Positions 34,716 to 42,726 of a stretch of DNA of 64,000 bases are shown one piece after another. The stretch's first letter is position 1. Each line of letters starts with the position of its first letter. A program made the position numbers and the translations under genes. The notes beneath the pieces are model-generated. The model saw nothing but the letters and a program-made list of their open reading frames with translations, had not been told where the DNA came from and searched no databases. Source of the DNA: Kitasatospora sp. NBC_00458 (GTDB lineage: Bacteria > Actinomycetota > Actinomycetes > Streptomycetales > Streptomycetaceae); assembly GCF_036013975.1 (NCBI RefSeq), contig NZ_CP107904.1, forward strand, positions 7,101,001-7,165,000. Direction: 5' to 3'.

Positions 34716-35146
34716 GCACTGCCACCCGCGCCCGACAGGCCGGCGTCGCTGCGCGGCGCCGCGGTGAGGTACTGGCCGACCTGCTTGACCAGCATGTTGA
34801 TCTCGTAGGCCATCAGTCCGGCGTCGACCGCCTCGCTGGTGAGGACGGCGAGCCGGGCGCCCTGGCCCGCGGTCGTGACGAACAGGAACAGCTGGTCCAT
34901 CTCGATCACGGTCTGCCGGACCCGGCCGCCGTTGAACCGGTGGCCGGCGCCGCGGGCCAGGCTCTGGAGTCCGGAGGCGACGGCCGAGAGGTGCTCGGCG
35001 TCGGCCCTGTCCAGGCCCTGGGAGAGCCCGACCAGCAGGCCGTCCTCGGAGAGGACGATGGCGTGCCGGGTCTCCGGGACCCGCGCCACCAGCTGGTCCA
35101 GCAGCCAGTTGAGGTCGCGCTGGGTGTCGGTGTGCTGCTGCGTCAT
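34712..35146 (-). CDS. cvnB: Conservon roadblock/LC7 protein (CvnB)
   Basis: A 144-residue roadblock/LC7 protein: LNWLLDQLVARVPETRHAIVLSEDGLLVGLSQGL and MDQLFLFVTTAGQGARLAVLTSEAVDAGLMAYEINMLVKQVGQYL are characteristic. Roadblock proteins act as GTPase-regulating partners of CvnD. ATG 35146 shares a base with the cvnA stop (TGATG), and the stop overlaps cvnC. Confidence 0.93.
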   Translation of the reverse strand: MTQQHTDTQRDLNWLLDQLVARVPETRHAIVLSEDGLLVGLSQGLDRADAEHLSAVASGLQSLARGAGHRFNGGRVRQTVIEMDQLFLFVTTAGQGARLAVLTSEAVDAGLMAYEINMLVKQVGQYLTAAPRSDAGLSGAGGSA

Positions 35147-37359
35147 CACTGCTGTTCCTTAGCTGCGGAAGGTGCGGCCGGTGCAGAGGGCGCGGCCGGT
35201 GCGTCCGAGTCGGGTGCCGCCTCGCGGGCGGTGCGGGTGCCGCGCTGGATGGCGGCCATGGTGGCGCGCGAGCGCTGTGGCGCGAGGTCGTCGGCGGCCG
35301 GGCCGGGCCGGCCGTACGGGTTGGCGGCGCCCGGGGCCGCCGTGCCGGGGGCGGTGCCGGTGCCGGTGCCTGCCGCCGTGGCGCCCGGGCGGGCGGCCGG
35401 CGGGAGCAGCGCGCCGGGGGCGTGGGCCTCCCGCAACTGCTCGGCGAGGCTGGCGTTGCGGACCCGCTGGGGCAGGACGCGGGGGGTGCGGAGCTCGCCG
35501 TCGGGGCGGTGGTCCAAGGCGGCCTCCCCGGCGCGCTCGTGCGTGGGTGCGGGCGTCCCGGCCGCAAGCGTGTCACCGCCGCCGCCGTCGGCCCCGCCGG
35601 TGCCCGGCGTCTCCGCGGATCCGTCCGCCCACCGCCCGGCGGGCGGGTCCACCGCTTCGCCGGACTGCTCGTCGTAGGGCCGGGGCAGGACGGGCCGCGG
35701 TACCACCACCGCGCCCGGCAGCCCGGGGATCTCCGCGCCGACGGCCAGGCCGCCGTTGACCGCGGAGCCGTCCTCGCCCCGTGCGCCGCCCATGGGGTAG
35801 CGCGCGAGCAGCTCGTCGATCGCCGGGCCGTTCCCGCCGTCGGACGCCCCGACACCGGGGATCCCTCCCGGGGGCGTACCGTCCGGGGGCGCGACCTCGC
35901 GCCGCACCGGCCCGCCCGTCAGTGCCGGAGAGGTGGCGGCCGGACCGGTGAAGGCCGGAGCCGCGAAGTCCTGGCCGGGGGCGGTGGTCCCGAGGTCCTC
36001 GGCCGCCGGAGCCGCGGGGCCCGCACCGGTGGAGCCCGCACCGCCGGCCGTACCGGAGCCGCGGGGCCCCGTCGTCGGCGTGCCCAGCAGTCCGCCGAGC
36101 ACACCGGCCAGCGCGCCCGACAGCTCCTCGTCGATCTCGCCGAGGTCCGCGTCCGCACCCGGCAGGGGGTCGGGCACGGGCGTCCGGGTGACCCGGGCGC
36201 CGGCCGGCAGGCCGGGCACGGAGGCGGCCTGCTCGGCCTGCTCCAGCAGGACCGCCGGGACCAGCACCACGGCCCGCGTCCCGCCGTACGGGGAGGGGCG
36301 CAGGGTGACCTGGATGGCGTGCCGGGCGGCCAGCCGGGCGACCACGAAGAGGCCGAGCCGCAGGTCGTCGCCGAGCGCGGAGACGTCCAGTTCGGGCGGG
36401 TTGGCCAGGTAGTCGTTGAGGCGGTCGTACTCGTCCCCGGTCATGCCGAGCCCGCGGTCCTCGACCTCGACGGCCAGGCCCTTCGGGACCTCCTGCGCGG
36501 AGACCTGCACCTGGGTGTAGGGCGGGGAGAAGGTGGTGCCGTTCTCGATCAGTTCGGCGACGAGGTGGATCACGTCGGCGACGGCCTGGCCGCTGAGCGA
36601 GGAGCGGGGCACGCCCTGGACGACGACGCGCGCGTAGTTCTCGGTCTCGGAGACGGCGCTGCGCAGCACGTTGACCATGGGGACGGCGTTGCGCCAGCGG
36701 CGGGCCGGGAGGGCGCCGCCGAGGATGACCAGGTTCTCGGCGTTGCGCCGCATCCGGGTGGCGAGGTGGTCGACGGCGAACAGCTCGCGCAGCAGCTCGG
36801 GTTCCTCGTGCTCGCGCTCCAGCGCGTCGAGCATGCTGATCTGCCGGTGGATCAGGATCTGGGTGCGCCGGGCGATGTTGAGGAAGACCTTCTTCGTCCC
36901 CTCGCGCCCCTGGGCCTGGTGGATGATGGCGGCGACGGCGGCCTGGCGGACGGCGGCGAGGCCGTCGGCGGTCTGCTGCACCTCGTCGCCGACCCGCCGG
37001 GCGGGTGCCCAGGCGGGCGGGGCCGGGACGGACTCGCCGGACTGGAGCCGGCCGACCACCTGCGGGATCTCGTGCTGGGCGATCGCGAGGGTGTCGGCGC
37101 GCAGGCCGGAGAGCCGGGCCGACAGGGTGCGCGCGACGCGGACCCCGCGGACCAGGCTCCAGAGCAGGACGGCGGCGACGGCGGTGCTTCCGGCGTAGAG
37201 CGCGGTGCGCTCCCCGGAGTCGCGCAGCAGGTAGGCGGCGTAGCCCCAGGCGGCGGCGAGGCCGAGGCAGGGGACCAGCGCGAGCGCGAGGAGCGAGCTG
37301 CGGAGGGAGCCGGACCGGCCGGCGCGGTGGCCCGTGCGGGGGGCCGATATGCCTGGCAT
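35146..37359 (-). CDS. cvnA: Conservon sensor histidine-kinase-like protein (CvnA)
   Basis: A 737-residue membrane protein. Two hydrophobic helices lie at about 22-44 and 55-75, with only a short extracytoplasmic loop. A dimerisation region (RRTQILIHRQISMLDALEREHEEPELLRELFAVDHLATRMRRNAENLVILGG) precedes the HATPase domain, where HLVAELIENGTTFSPP is the N box and VEDRGLGMTGDEYDRLNDYL the G1 region. The C-terminal ~330 residues are Pro/Gly/Ala-rich and probably disordered. It lacks an obvious sensor domain. The first gene of the conservon; the promoter must lie in the 471-base region upstream. Confidence 0.92.
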   Translation of the reverse strand: MPGISAPRTGHRAGRSGSLRSSLLALALVPCLGLAAAWGYAAYLLRDSGERTALYAGSTAVAAVLLWSLVRGVRVARTLSARLSGLRADTLAIAQHEIPQVVGRLQSGESVPAPPAWAPARRVGDEVQQTADGLAAVRQAAVAAIIHQAQGREGTKKVFLNIARRTQILIHRQISMLDALEREHEEPELLRELFAVDHLATRMRRNAENLVILGGALPARRWRNAVPMVNVLRSAVSETENYARVVVQGVPRSSLSGQAVADVIHLVAELIENGTTFSPPYTQVQVSAQEVPKGLAVEVEDRGLGMTGDEYDRLNDYLANPPELDVSALGDDLRLGLFVVARLAARHAIQVTLRPSPYGGTRAVVLVPAVLLEQAEQAASVPGLPAGARVTRTPVPDPLPGADADLGEIDEELSGALAGVLGGLLGTPTTGPRGSGTAGGAGSTGAGPAAPAAEDLGTTAPGQDFAAPAFTGPAATSPALTGGPVRREVAPPDGTPPGGIPGVGASDGGNGPAIDELLARYPMGGARGEDGSAVNGGLAVGAEIPGLPGAVVVPRPVLPRPYDEQSGEAVDPPAGRWADGSAETPGTGGADGGGGDTLAAGTPAPTHERAGEAALDHRPDGELRTPRVLPQRVRNASLAEQLREAHAPGALLPPAARPGATAAGTGTGTAPGTAAPGAANPYGRPGPAADDLAPQRSRATMAAIQRGTRTAREAAPDSDAPAAPSAPAAPSAAKEQQ

Positions 37360-37830
37360 CTGATTCCTTGTAGCAGGGCCGAACGGCGGGGTCGCCCGTG
37401 TGCGGTACCGGCCGGGGCTTCGGGGGCGCCACGGCCGGCGGCTCCCGGAGGGGATGACGCTGCGTCACCGTCCGGGCGAGTGCAGCACGGCCGCCGACTG
37501 CAGGCACGCTACCAGCCCCAGGTGCCCTCCCTGCAACATCAACTGACGATATGTGAACGGCCGGTGACCGGGTCATCCGTCGCCGCGGGTGTCGTTCGAC
37601 CAGGGAACGTCGCTGGTCAGCGGAGTTCCGGAAAACGCCTGACGGCTTTCCGGCGGCCGGGGTGCGGCCACCGGAAAGCCGTCAGGGACAGGTCAAGCGG
37701 GGCGGGGTCGGGGGAACGGTTCGTCCGGCCGCGCGGGCCCGGCGGGAGAGGACCCCTGGTGGGACCGCCCCTCGGGGGCGACCGGGGGCGCCCCCGAGGG
37801 GGACCGGGGGCGACCGGGCGACGGGCCGGC
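37360..37830. other. 471-base region upstream of the conservon
   Basis: It should contain the conservon promoter near 37360-37560 (a relatively AT-rich patch, GCAACATCAACTGACGATAT, lies near 37530) and it contains the terminator hairpin at 37638-37686. The last 140 bases are GGGGGCGACC-type simple sequence. No gene is supported. Confidence 0.5.
37638..37686 (-). terminator. Terminator downstream of the acyl-CoA dehydrogenase
   Basis: Perfect 16-bp arms CCTGACGGCTTTCCGG (37638-37653) and its complement (37671-37686) around a 17-base loop. On the minus strand the stem is followed by CGTTTTCC, a T-run, which fits a Rho-independent terminator for the dehydrogenase gene that ends 145 bases upstream. 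Confidence 0.75.
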
Positions 37831-39102
37831 TCAGCCGGCCAGTGGCATCCGGAACACCGCGCCCACTCCCGCCGCCGTCTCGGCCTCCGCCTCCCGCTGG
37901 GCCAGTTCGGTCCACGCCCAGCTGGCCAGGCCGGCCAGTTCGGCGGACCACTGCTTCCCGTAGGTGCCCGAGGCCACCTGGCCGAGCCGCAGCCGCTGGA
38001 TGTCGGAGGTGCCGGCCGGCGGGTAGACGTGGGTGGCGTCGCGCAGGTAGCGCTCGATGTGGAACTCCGTCTGCAGACCGCGGGCGGCGTGGATCTCCAT
38101 CGCGTTGCGGGCCGAGTCCAGTGCGTACTCGGTGTTGATCAGCTTGGCGTTCATCAGCTCCGCGTCGCACGCCTTGCCGTGGTCCAGCAGGTGCGAGGCG
38201 TGGTAGGCGGCGAGCTTGGCGGTCATCAGCCGGGACTGCATCTCGCCCAGCTTCAGCGCGATGTTGGGCAGCTGGGAGAGCGGCTTGCCGTAGAGCATCC
38301 GTCCTTCCGCGAACCGCACGGTGTCCTCGACGATCGCCACGTGGATGCCGAGCGCCACGGCCGCGAGGTTCAGCCGTCCGTACAGGGTGGAGGAGGAGTA
38401 CGCGACGTCCAGGCCCTGGCTCTCCCGGCCGAGCCGGTTGGCCACCGGGATCCGGCAGCCCTCGAAGACGATCTCGCCGAAGCTGAAGCCGTGCAGGCCG
38501 CTCTGCGAGCCGAGCGTGCCGGTGCGGAAGCCGGGGCGGTCGCTCTCCACCAGGAAGGCGGAGAGCCCCCGGCTGCCCTTGCCGGTCCGGAACACCACGC
38601 CGTGCACGTCGCCGATGTGCGAGTTGCCGACGAACCACTTCCGGCCGTCGAGCACGTACTCGTCGCCCTCGCGCCGGGCGGTGCCGGTCATGCCGAGGAC
38701 GTGGCCGCCGGACTCCGGCTCGGTGACGGCGATGGTGGGCAGCGACTCCCCGGAGGCGAACTTCGGCAGCCAGTGCCGCCGTTGCACGTCGTTGCCGAAG
38801 TGGATGACCTTGGCGACGCCGAGCTGCGAGGCCTGGGCCATCGCGCCCATCGCCCCGCTGACCCGGGACAGCTCCTCGACGATCACGGTCTTCGCGAGGT
38901 GTCCGAGGCCCAGTCCGCCGAACTCGCGGGGGATGGTGACCCCGATCCAGCCACGGCGGGCGATCTCCCGGGAGAGCTCGAACTCGACCCGGCGGTCGGC
39001 TTCCATTCTGGCCACCTGCGGGCGTATCTCCTTCTCCGCGAACTCCCTTACCTCCGCTCGGAGGCATTCGTGTCGCTCGTCGGTGAAGTAATCCATCGCC
39101 AT
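37831..39102 (-). CDS. Acyl-CoA dehydrogenase family flavoprotein
   Basis: A 423-residue protein with the full acyl-CoA dehydrogenase fold: GWIGVTIPREFGGLGLG, PTIAVTEPESGGHVLGMTGTARREGDEYVLDGRKWFVGN (FAD/substrate binding), and the C-terminal helical domain ARGLQTEFHIERYLRDATHVYPPAGTSDIQRLRLG. In that last motif the usual catalytic Glu of the EGT sequence is Ala (PAGTS). The base could lie elsewhere, as in isovaleryl-CoA dehydrogenases, or the enzyme may act on a carrier-bound or non-standard substrate. ATG 39102 follows GAGAGGACCCCGGC; the open frame to 39288 has no family sequence. No beta-oxidation partners are adjacent. Confidence 0.9.
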   Translation of the reverse strand: MAMDYFTDERHECLRAEVREFAEKEIRPQVARMEADRRVEFELSREIARRGWIGVTIPREFGGLGLGHLAKTVIVEELSRVSGAMGAMAQASQLGVAKVIHFGNDVQRRHWLPKFASGESLPTIAVTEPESGGHVLGMTGTARREGDEYVLDGRKWFVGNSHIGDVHGVVFRTGKGSRGLSAFLVESDRPGFRTGTLGSQSGLHGFSFGEIVFEGCRIPVANRLGRESQGLDVAYSSSTLYGRLNLAAVALGIHVAIVEDTVRFAEGRMLYGKPLSQLPNIALKLGEMQSRLMTAKLAAYHASHLLDHGKACDAELMNAKLINTEYALDSARNAMEIHAARGLQTEFHIERYLRDATHVYPPAGTSDIQRLRLGQVASGTYGKQWSAELAGLASWAWTELAQREAEAETAAGVGAVFRMPLAG

Positions 39103-39500
39103 GCCGGGGTCCTCTCGGATCGTCTGGTGGTCGTGCCTCCGTCCGTGCAGCCGATCCGCTCCGGTCGCCCAGGTGTGGGGGTGGTGGGGTGGCGGCCGGT
39201 TGCCCCATTGCAGCCGGTGCGCGCGGAGTATCGGCGATGTCCAACGCTGCCCGAAGGAACCACCGTTTTCGGCAGGGCTCATTGTCATATGTGGCTTGGG
39301 AGTGCTCCATAGTGGATCTTCGATTGGCGAGATCCGGATCGTCCAAGGACGGCCGGGGATTGAGGCGGCCTCAGGAGGGGGAGATGATCGACCCCACTTT
39401 CCCCGGTCGGACGCGGAGTGGACCGGGCGTCGCCCACATGCGGCTTTGACTGAGCAGCGGCAAGCCGGATGTGGAGGGCTGGGAGCGCGGAAGGCGCCGC
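39103..39500. other. 398-base divergent promoter region
   Basis: Lies between the divergent acyl-CoA dehydrogenase and GAF-PAS genes. It is less GC-rich than its surroundings around 39270-39340 (CATTGTCATATGTGG, CCATAGTGGATCTTCG), where promoters are likely, but I cannot define hexamers with proper spacing. No coding region is supported. Confidence 0.45.
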
Positions 39501-40598
39501 ATGTCTGATTACATGTGCGCCATGACTGATGTGATGAGCACTCAAGGCCAGTTCCCGGGTGCCGCCGGGGAATCCGAACGGACCCGCAGGCTGCGCAGCC
39601 TGGGTCTCAACGAACCGACCGCGGACGAGGCCTTCGACCGCTTCGCCCACCTGGCCGCCAGCATCACCCGCGCCCCCATCGCGATGGTCAACTTCATCAA
39701 CGACGAGCGCCAGATGTTCCGGGGGCTCTACATTCCGCCAAACTCGGCCGATCTCGCCACCGACGGAGGCTCCTCCTGGGCGGACCGCGGCATCGCCTTC
39801 GACCTCCCGACCCGCGAGATGCCGCTGAGCCACGGCTTCTGCCCGCACGTCGTCGCCCAGCGCTCCCCGCTCGCCCTCGACGACATCCTCGCCTACCCCC
39901 GGTTCGCCGGTAACCCGGTCGTCGACGAGCTGGGCGTGCGCGCCTACCTCGGCGCCCCGCTCGTCGACGACACCAACACCGTCATCGGCACCGTCTGCGT
40001 GCTCGACCGCGAACCCCGCCAGTGGGGCCGCGAACGACTGCGCGACATCCAGCACCTCGCCGAGGCCCTGCTCTCCGAGATCCGGCTGCGCGACAACCTG
40101 CTCGCCCAGCAGCAGGAGATGTTCGCGGCCTTCGACGGCTCGCCCTTCCCGATCATGCTCACCGACGGTCCCGGCCAGGAGATCCGCTACGCCAACGCCC
40201 AGCACGCCGACATCTTCGGCGCCCCCGCGGCGTACGGCACGGTTGGCCAGGCCTACCCCCAGCTCGGCATCGCCGGCCTCCAGCAGGCGGTGTCCGAGGC
40301 CTACCACACCGGCCGCACCACCGTCCTCAACGACGTCCGCATCCAGTCCAGCCGCCCCGAGGCCCAGCGGATCCAGCAGATCTTCAGCTTCACCTGCACC
40401 CCGCTGCGCACCGCCCGGACCGGCCAGGTCAACGGTGTGCTCACCGTCGGCATGGACGTCACCGCGCAGTCCCGCACGGAGGAGGAACTGGGCACGCTCG
40501 CCGCGCTCCTGGTCGACCGGCTCCAGCAGAACGGCACCGCCCCCGCGGGCCGTCCGGGCCTCGGCGCCGGCGGGACCGGGCTCGTCCTCCCGGGCTGA
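39501..40598 (+). CDS. GAF-PAS sensory protein
   Basis: A 365-residue cytoplasmic protein. A GAF domain occupies about residues 30-205 (ITRAPIAMVNFINDERQMFRGLY, LSHGFCPHVVAQRSPLALDDI, VRAYLGAPLVDDTNTVIGTVCVLDREPRQW), followed by a PAS domain (about 215-340: PFPIMLTDGPGQEIRYANAQHADIFGAP ... VLTVGMDVTAQSRTEEEL). There is no kinase, phosphatase or DNA-binding output domain, so it must act through a partner. A conserved Cys (SHGFCPHV) in the GAF domain could serve redox or cofactor sensing; that is inference. ATG 39501 is preceded by GGAAGGCGCCGC; further in-frame ATGs follow at 39513 and 39522. Confidence 0.85.
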   Translation: MSDYMCAMTDVMSTQGQFPGAAGESERTRRLRSLGLNEPTADEAFDRFAHLAASITRAPIAMVNFINDERQMFRGLYIPPNSADLATDGGSSWADRGIAFDLPTREMPLSHGFCPHVVAQRSPLALDDILAYPRFAGNPVVDELGVRAYLGAPLVDDTNTVIGTVCVLDREPRQWGRERLRDIQHLAEALLSEIRLRDNLLAQQQEMFAAFDGSPFPIMLTDGPGQEIRYANAQHADIFGAPAAYGTVGQAYPQLGIAGLQQAVSEAYHTGRTTVLNDVRIQSSRPEAQRIQQIFSFTCTPLRTARTGQVNGVLTVGMDVTAQSRTEEELGTLAALLVDRLQQNGTAPAGRPGLGAGGTGLVLPG

Positions 40599-40944
40599 CA
40601 CCGCTTCCGCACCACCCCCGTGTCGCGCACCACGACCGTGTTCCGCACCACCGCGTTGCGCACCACCGTGGCGGGGCGCCTCTCACCCCCGAGGAGAGGC
40701 TCCCCGCCACGGTGCTGTCCGCGGTCGGTCGGTCGGCCGGCGGGCGGGTGGGCCCGGCCGGCGGCGCCCCGGGCCCGGCCGTCCGTTCCCCCGGTGAACC
40801 GCCGGGTGAACAGTCGGGGTGGACGGTCGGCATGAGCGGGCGGAGTCAGCCGGCCGAGTGAGCGGGCGGTGTGGACCCGCCCGGGTGAACCGCCCACGGC
40901 CGCTCCCGCACCCGCACCCCGCACGGCGTGACCCGGTGGTAGGC
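40599..40944. other. 346-base intergenic region
   Basis: It begins with degenerate repeats of a CGCACCAC(G)ACCGTG-type unit (about 40625-40670), then the hairpin at 40664-40714, then unstructured GC-rich sequence leading to the next gene. No gene is supported. Confidence 0.5.
40664..40714 (+). terminator. Two-tier hairpin after the GAF-PAS gene
   Basis: Outer arms CACCGTGGCGGGG (40664-40676) and its exact complement (40702-40714) enclose inner arms CCTCTC and GAGAGG. The 13-bp plus 6-bp stem 65 bases after the stop fits a terminator. Confidence 0.65.
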
Positions 40945-42519
40945 ATGGGCCGCATGCAGTGGTTCGCCGCCCCCGAGTACTGGCTCAGCAGACTGCTCGT
41001 GCAACGGCTGCTGGCCGTCCTCTACCTGACCGGATTCCTCGCCGCCGCCCTCCAGTTCCGCGCCCTGATCGGCGCCGGCGGCATGCTGCCCGTGCCCCGC
41101 TTCACCGCCCGGGTCCCGTTCCGGCAGTCACCCGGCCTCTTCCACCTCCACTACAGCGACCGCTTCTTCGCCGCCGTCGCCTGGACCGGCGCCGCGCTCT
41201 CGGCCGCCCTCGCCGGCGGACTCGGCGACGCCGTCCCGCTCTGGGGGTCGGTCCTCTGCTGGGCGGCGCTCTGGGCCCTCTACCTCTCGATCGTCAACGT
41301 CGGACAGACCTGGTACTCCTTCGGCTGGGAGTCGCTGCTGCTGGAGGCCGGATTCCTCGCCGCCTTCCTCGGCAACGAGGACACCGCCCCGCCCGCCCCC
41401 GTGCTCTGGCTGATGCGCTGGCTGGTCTTCCGGGTCGAGTTCGGCGCCGGGCTGATCAAGCTGCGCGGCGACAGCTGCTGGCGGCAGCTCGCCTGCCTCC
41501 GCTACCACCACGAGACCCAGCCCATGCCGGGCCCGCTCAGCTGGTTCTTCCACCACCTGCCCGACCCGCTGCACCGCGTCGAGGCGGCGGCCAACCACGT
41601 CACCCAGCTCGCCGTCCCCGTCTGCCTCCTCCTCCCGCAGCCCGTCGCCGGCTACGCGGCCTGCGCCGTGGTCGCCACCCAGCTCTGGCTGGTCGCCTCC
41701 GGCAACTTCGCCTGGCTCAACTGGCTCACCATCGCCCTCGCCCTCGCCGCCGTCGAACCCGCCCGCCTCGGCCTGCCGGTCCACGACCGTACGTACGGAA
41801 CCACGCCCGCCTGGTACGAGGCCGTGGTCCTGGCGCTGACCGCCGCCGTCCTCGTCCTCAGCTACTGGCCGGTCCGGAACATGCTCTCCCGCCGCCAGGT
41901 GATGAACCGCTCCTTCAACCGCCTCCACCTCGTCAACACCTACGGGGCCTTCGGCAGCGTCAACCGGCTCCGTCAGGAAGTCGTCGTCGAGGGAACCGAC
42001 GAACCGGCGGTCACCCCGGGCACCGTGTGGAAGGAGTACGGCTTCAAGGGCAAACCCGGCGACGTGCGCCGCCTCCCGCGCCAGTACGCCCCCTACCACC
42101 TGCGGCTCGACTGGCTGATGTGGTTCGCCGGCATCTCACCCGCGTACGCCCGGCCCTGGTTCCTGCCGTTCGTCGCCCGGCTGCTGGTCAACGACCCGGA
42201 CACTCTCCGCCTGCTGCGCCACAACCCCTTCCCGGACGCCCCGCCGACCCACGTCCGGGCGACCCTCCACCTCTACCGGTTCACCGATTGGCGCGAACTC
42301 CGGGAAACCGGCGCGTGGTGGCACCGGACCGCGCTCTCCGACTACCTCGCGCCGGTGGACCTCGCCGCCCTCGGCCGCGCCGGGTACCGCCCACCGCTCG
42401 GGAGACGGCTCCGCACGGTGCCCCCGGAACGACTCCGACGGCACCCCGGCCCGCCCGACCCGCCGTCGGACCACCCGCCCGGCCGAAGGCCCGACCACCC
42501 GCCCGGCCCTCCCGGGTAG
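40945..42519 (+). CDS. Lipase maturation factor (LMF1-like) membrane protein
   Basis: A 524-residue polytopic membrane protein. Family features include SIVNVGQTWYSFGWESLLLEAGFLAAFL, FRVEFGAGLIKLRGDSCWRQLACLRYHHETQPMPGPLSWFFHHLP and the C-terminal soluble part with WKEYGFKGKPGDVRRLPRQYAPYHLRLDWLMWFAG. These residues define the lipase-maturation-factor family, whose vertebrate member assists lipase folding in the ER; the bacterial role is not established. ATG at 40945 or 40954 is possible; neither has a strong Shine-Dalgarno. The last ~40 residues are Pro/Arg/His-rich. Confidence 0.88.
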   Translation: MGRMQWFAAPEYWLSRLLVQRLLAVLYLTGFLAAALQFRALIGAGGMLPVPRFTARVPFRQSPGLFHLHYSDRFFAAVAWTGAALSAALAGGLGDAVPLWGSVLCWAALWALYLSIVNVGQTWYSFGWESLLLEAGFLAAFLGNEDTAPPAPVLWLMRWLVFRVEFGAGLIKLRGDSCWRQLACLRYHHETQPMPGPLSWFFHHLPDPLHRVEAAANHVTQLAVPVCLLLPQPVAGYAACAVVATQLWLVASGNFAWLNWLTIALALAAVEPARLGLPVHDRTYGTTPAWYEAVVLALTAAVLVLSYWPVRNMLSRRQVMNRSFNRLHLVNTYGAFGSVNRLRQEVVVEGTDEPAVTPGTVWKEYGFKGKPGDVRRLPRQYAPYHLRLDWLMWFAGISPAYARPWFLPFVARLLVNDPDTLRLLRHNPFPDAPPTHVRATLHLYRFTDWRELRETGAWWHRTALSDYLAPVDLAALGRAGYRPPLGRRLRTVPPERLRRHPGPPDPPSDHPPGRRPDHPPGPPG

Positions 42520-42532
42520 CGGCCAGGCGAGC

Positions 42533-42550
42533 GGTGTGGCACGCCACACC
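42533..42550 (+). terminator. Short hairpin after the LMF-like gene
   Basis: GGTGTGGC and GCCACACC pair as an 8-bp stem with a 2-base gap, 14 bases after the stop codon. It may terminate transcription or mark the mRNA 3' end. Confidence 0.45.
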
Positions 42551-42726
42551 CGACCGAGGGGCGGTGGGTGCGTGCAAGGCTCGAACGGGCACCCGTATTC
42601 TTGGCCTCCACAACCGGAAGCCCGACCGCGCACCCCGGGGCCCCACCCGCCGGAGCCCCTCGCGCACCCGGGCAGCCGACCCCCTCGCCGCCAGCCCCGC
42701 CGCAGTCGCCCAGAACCGGACCTCAC

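Noticed and set aside
42560..42620. Possible tRNA in GTGCAAGGCTCGAACGGGCA
   Set aside because: The GGCTCGAAC string resembles a T-arm, but no acceptor stem or anticodon arm can be folded around it.
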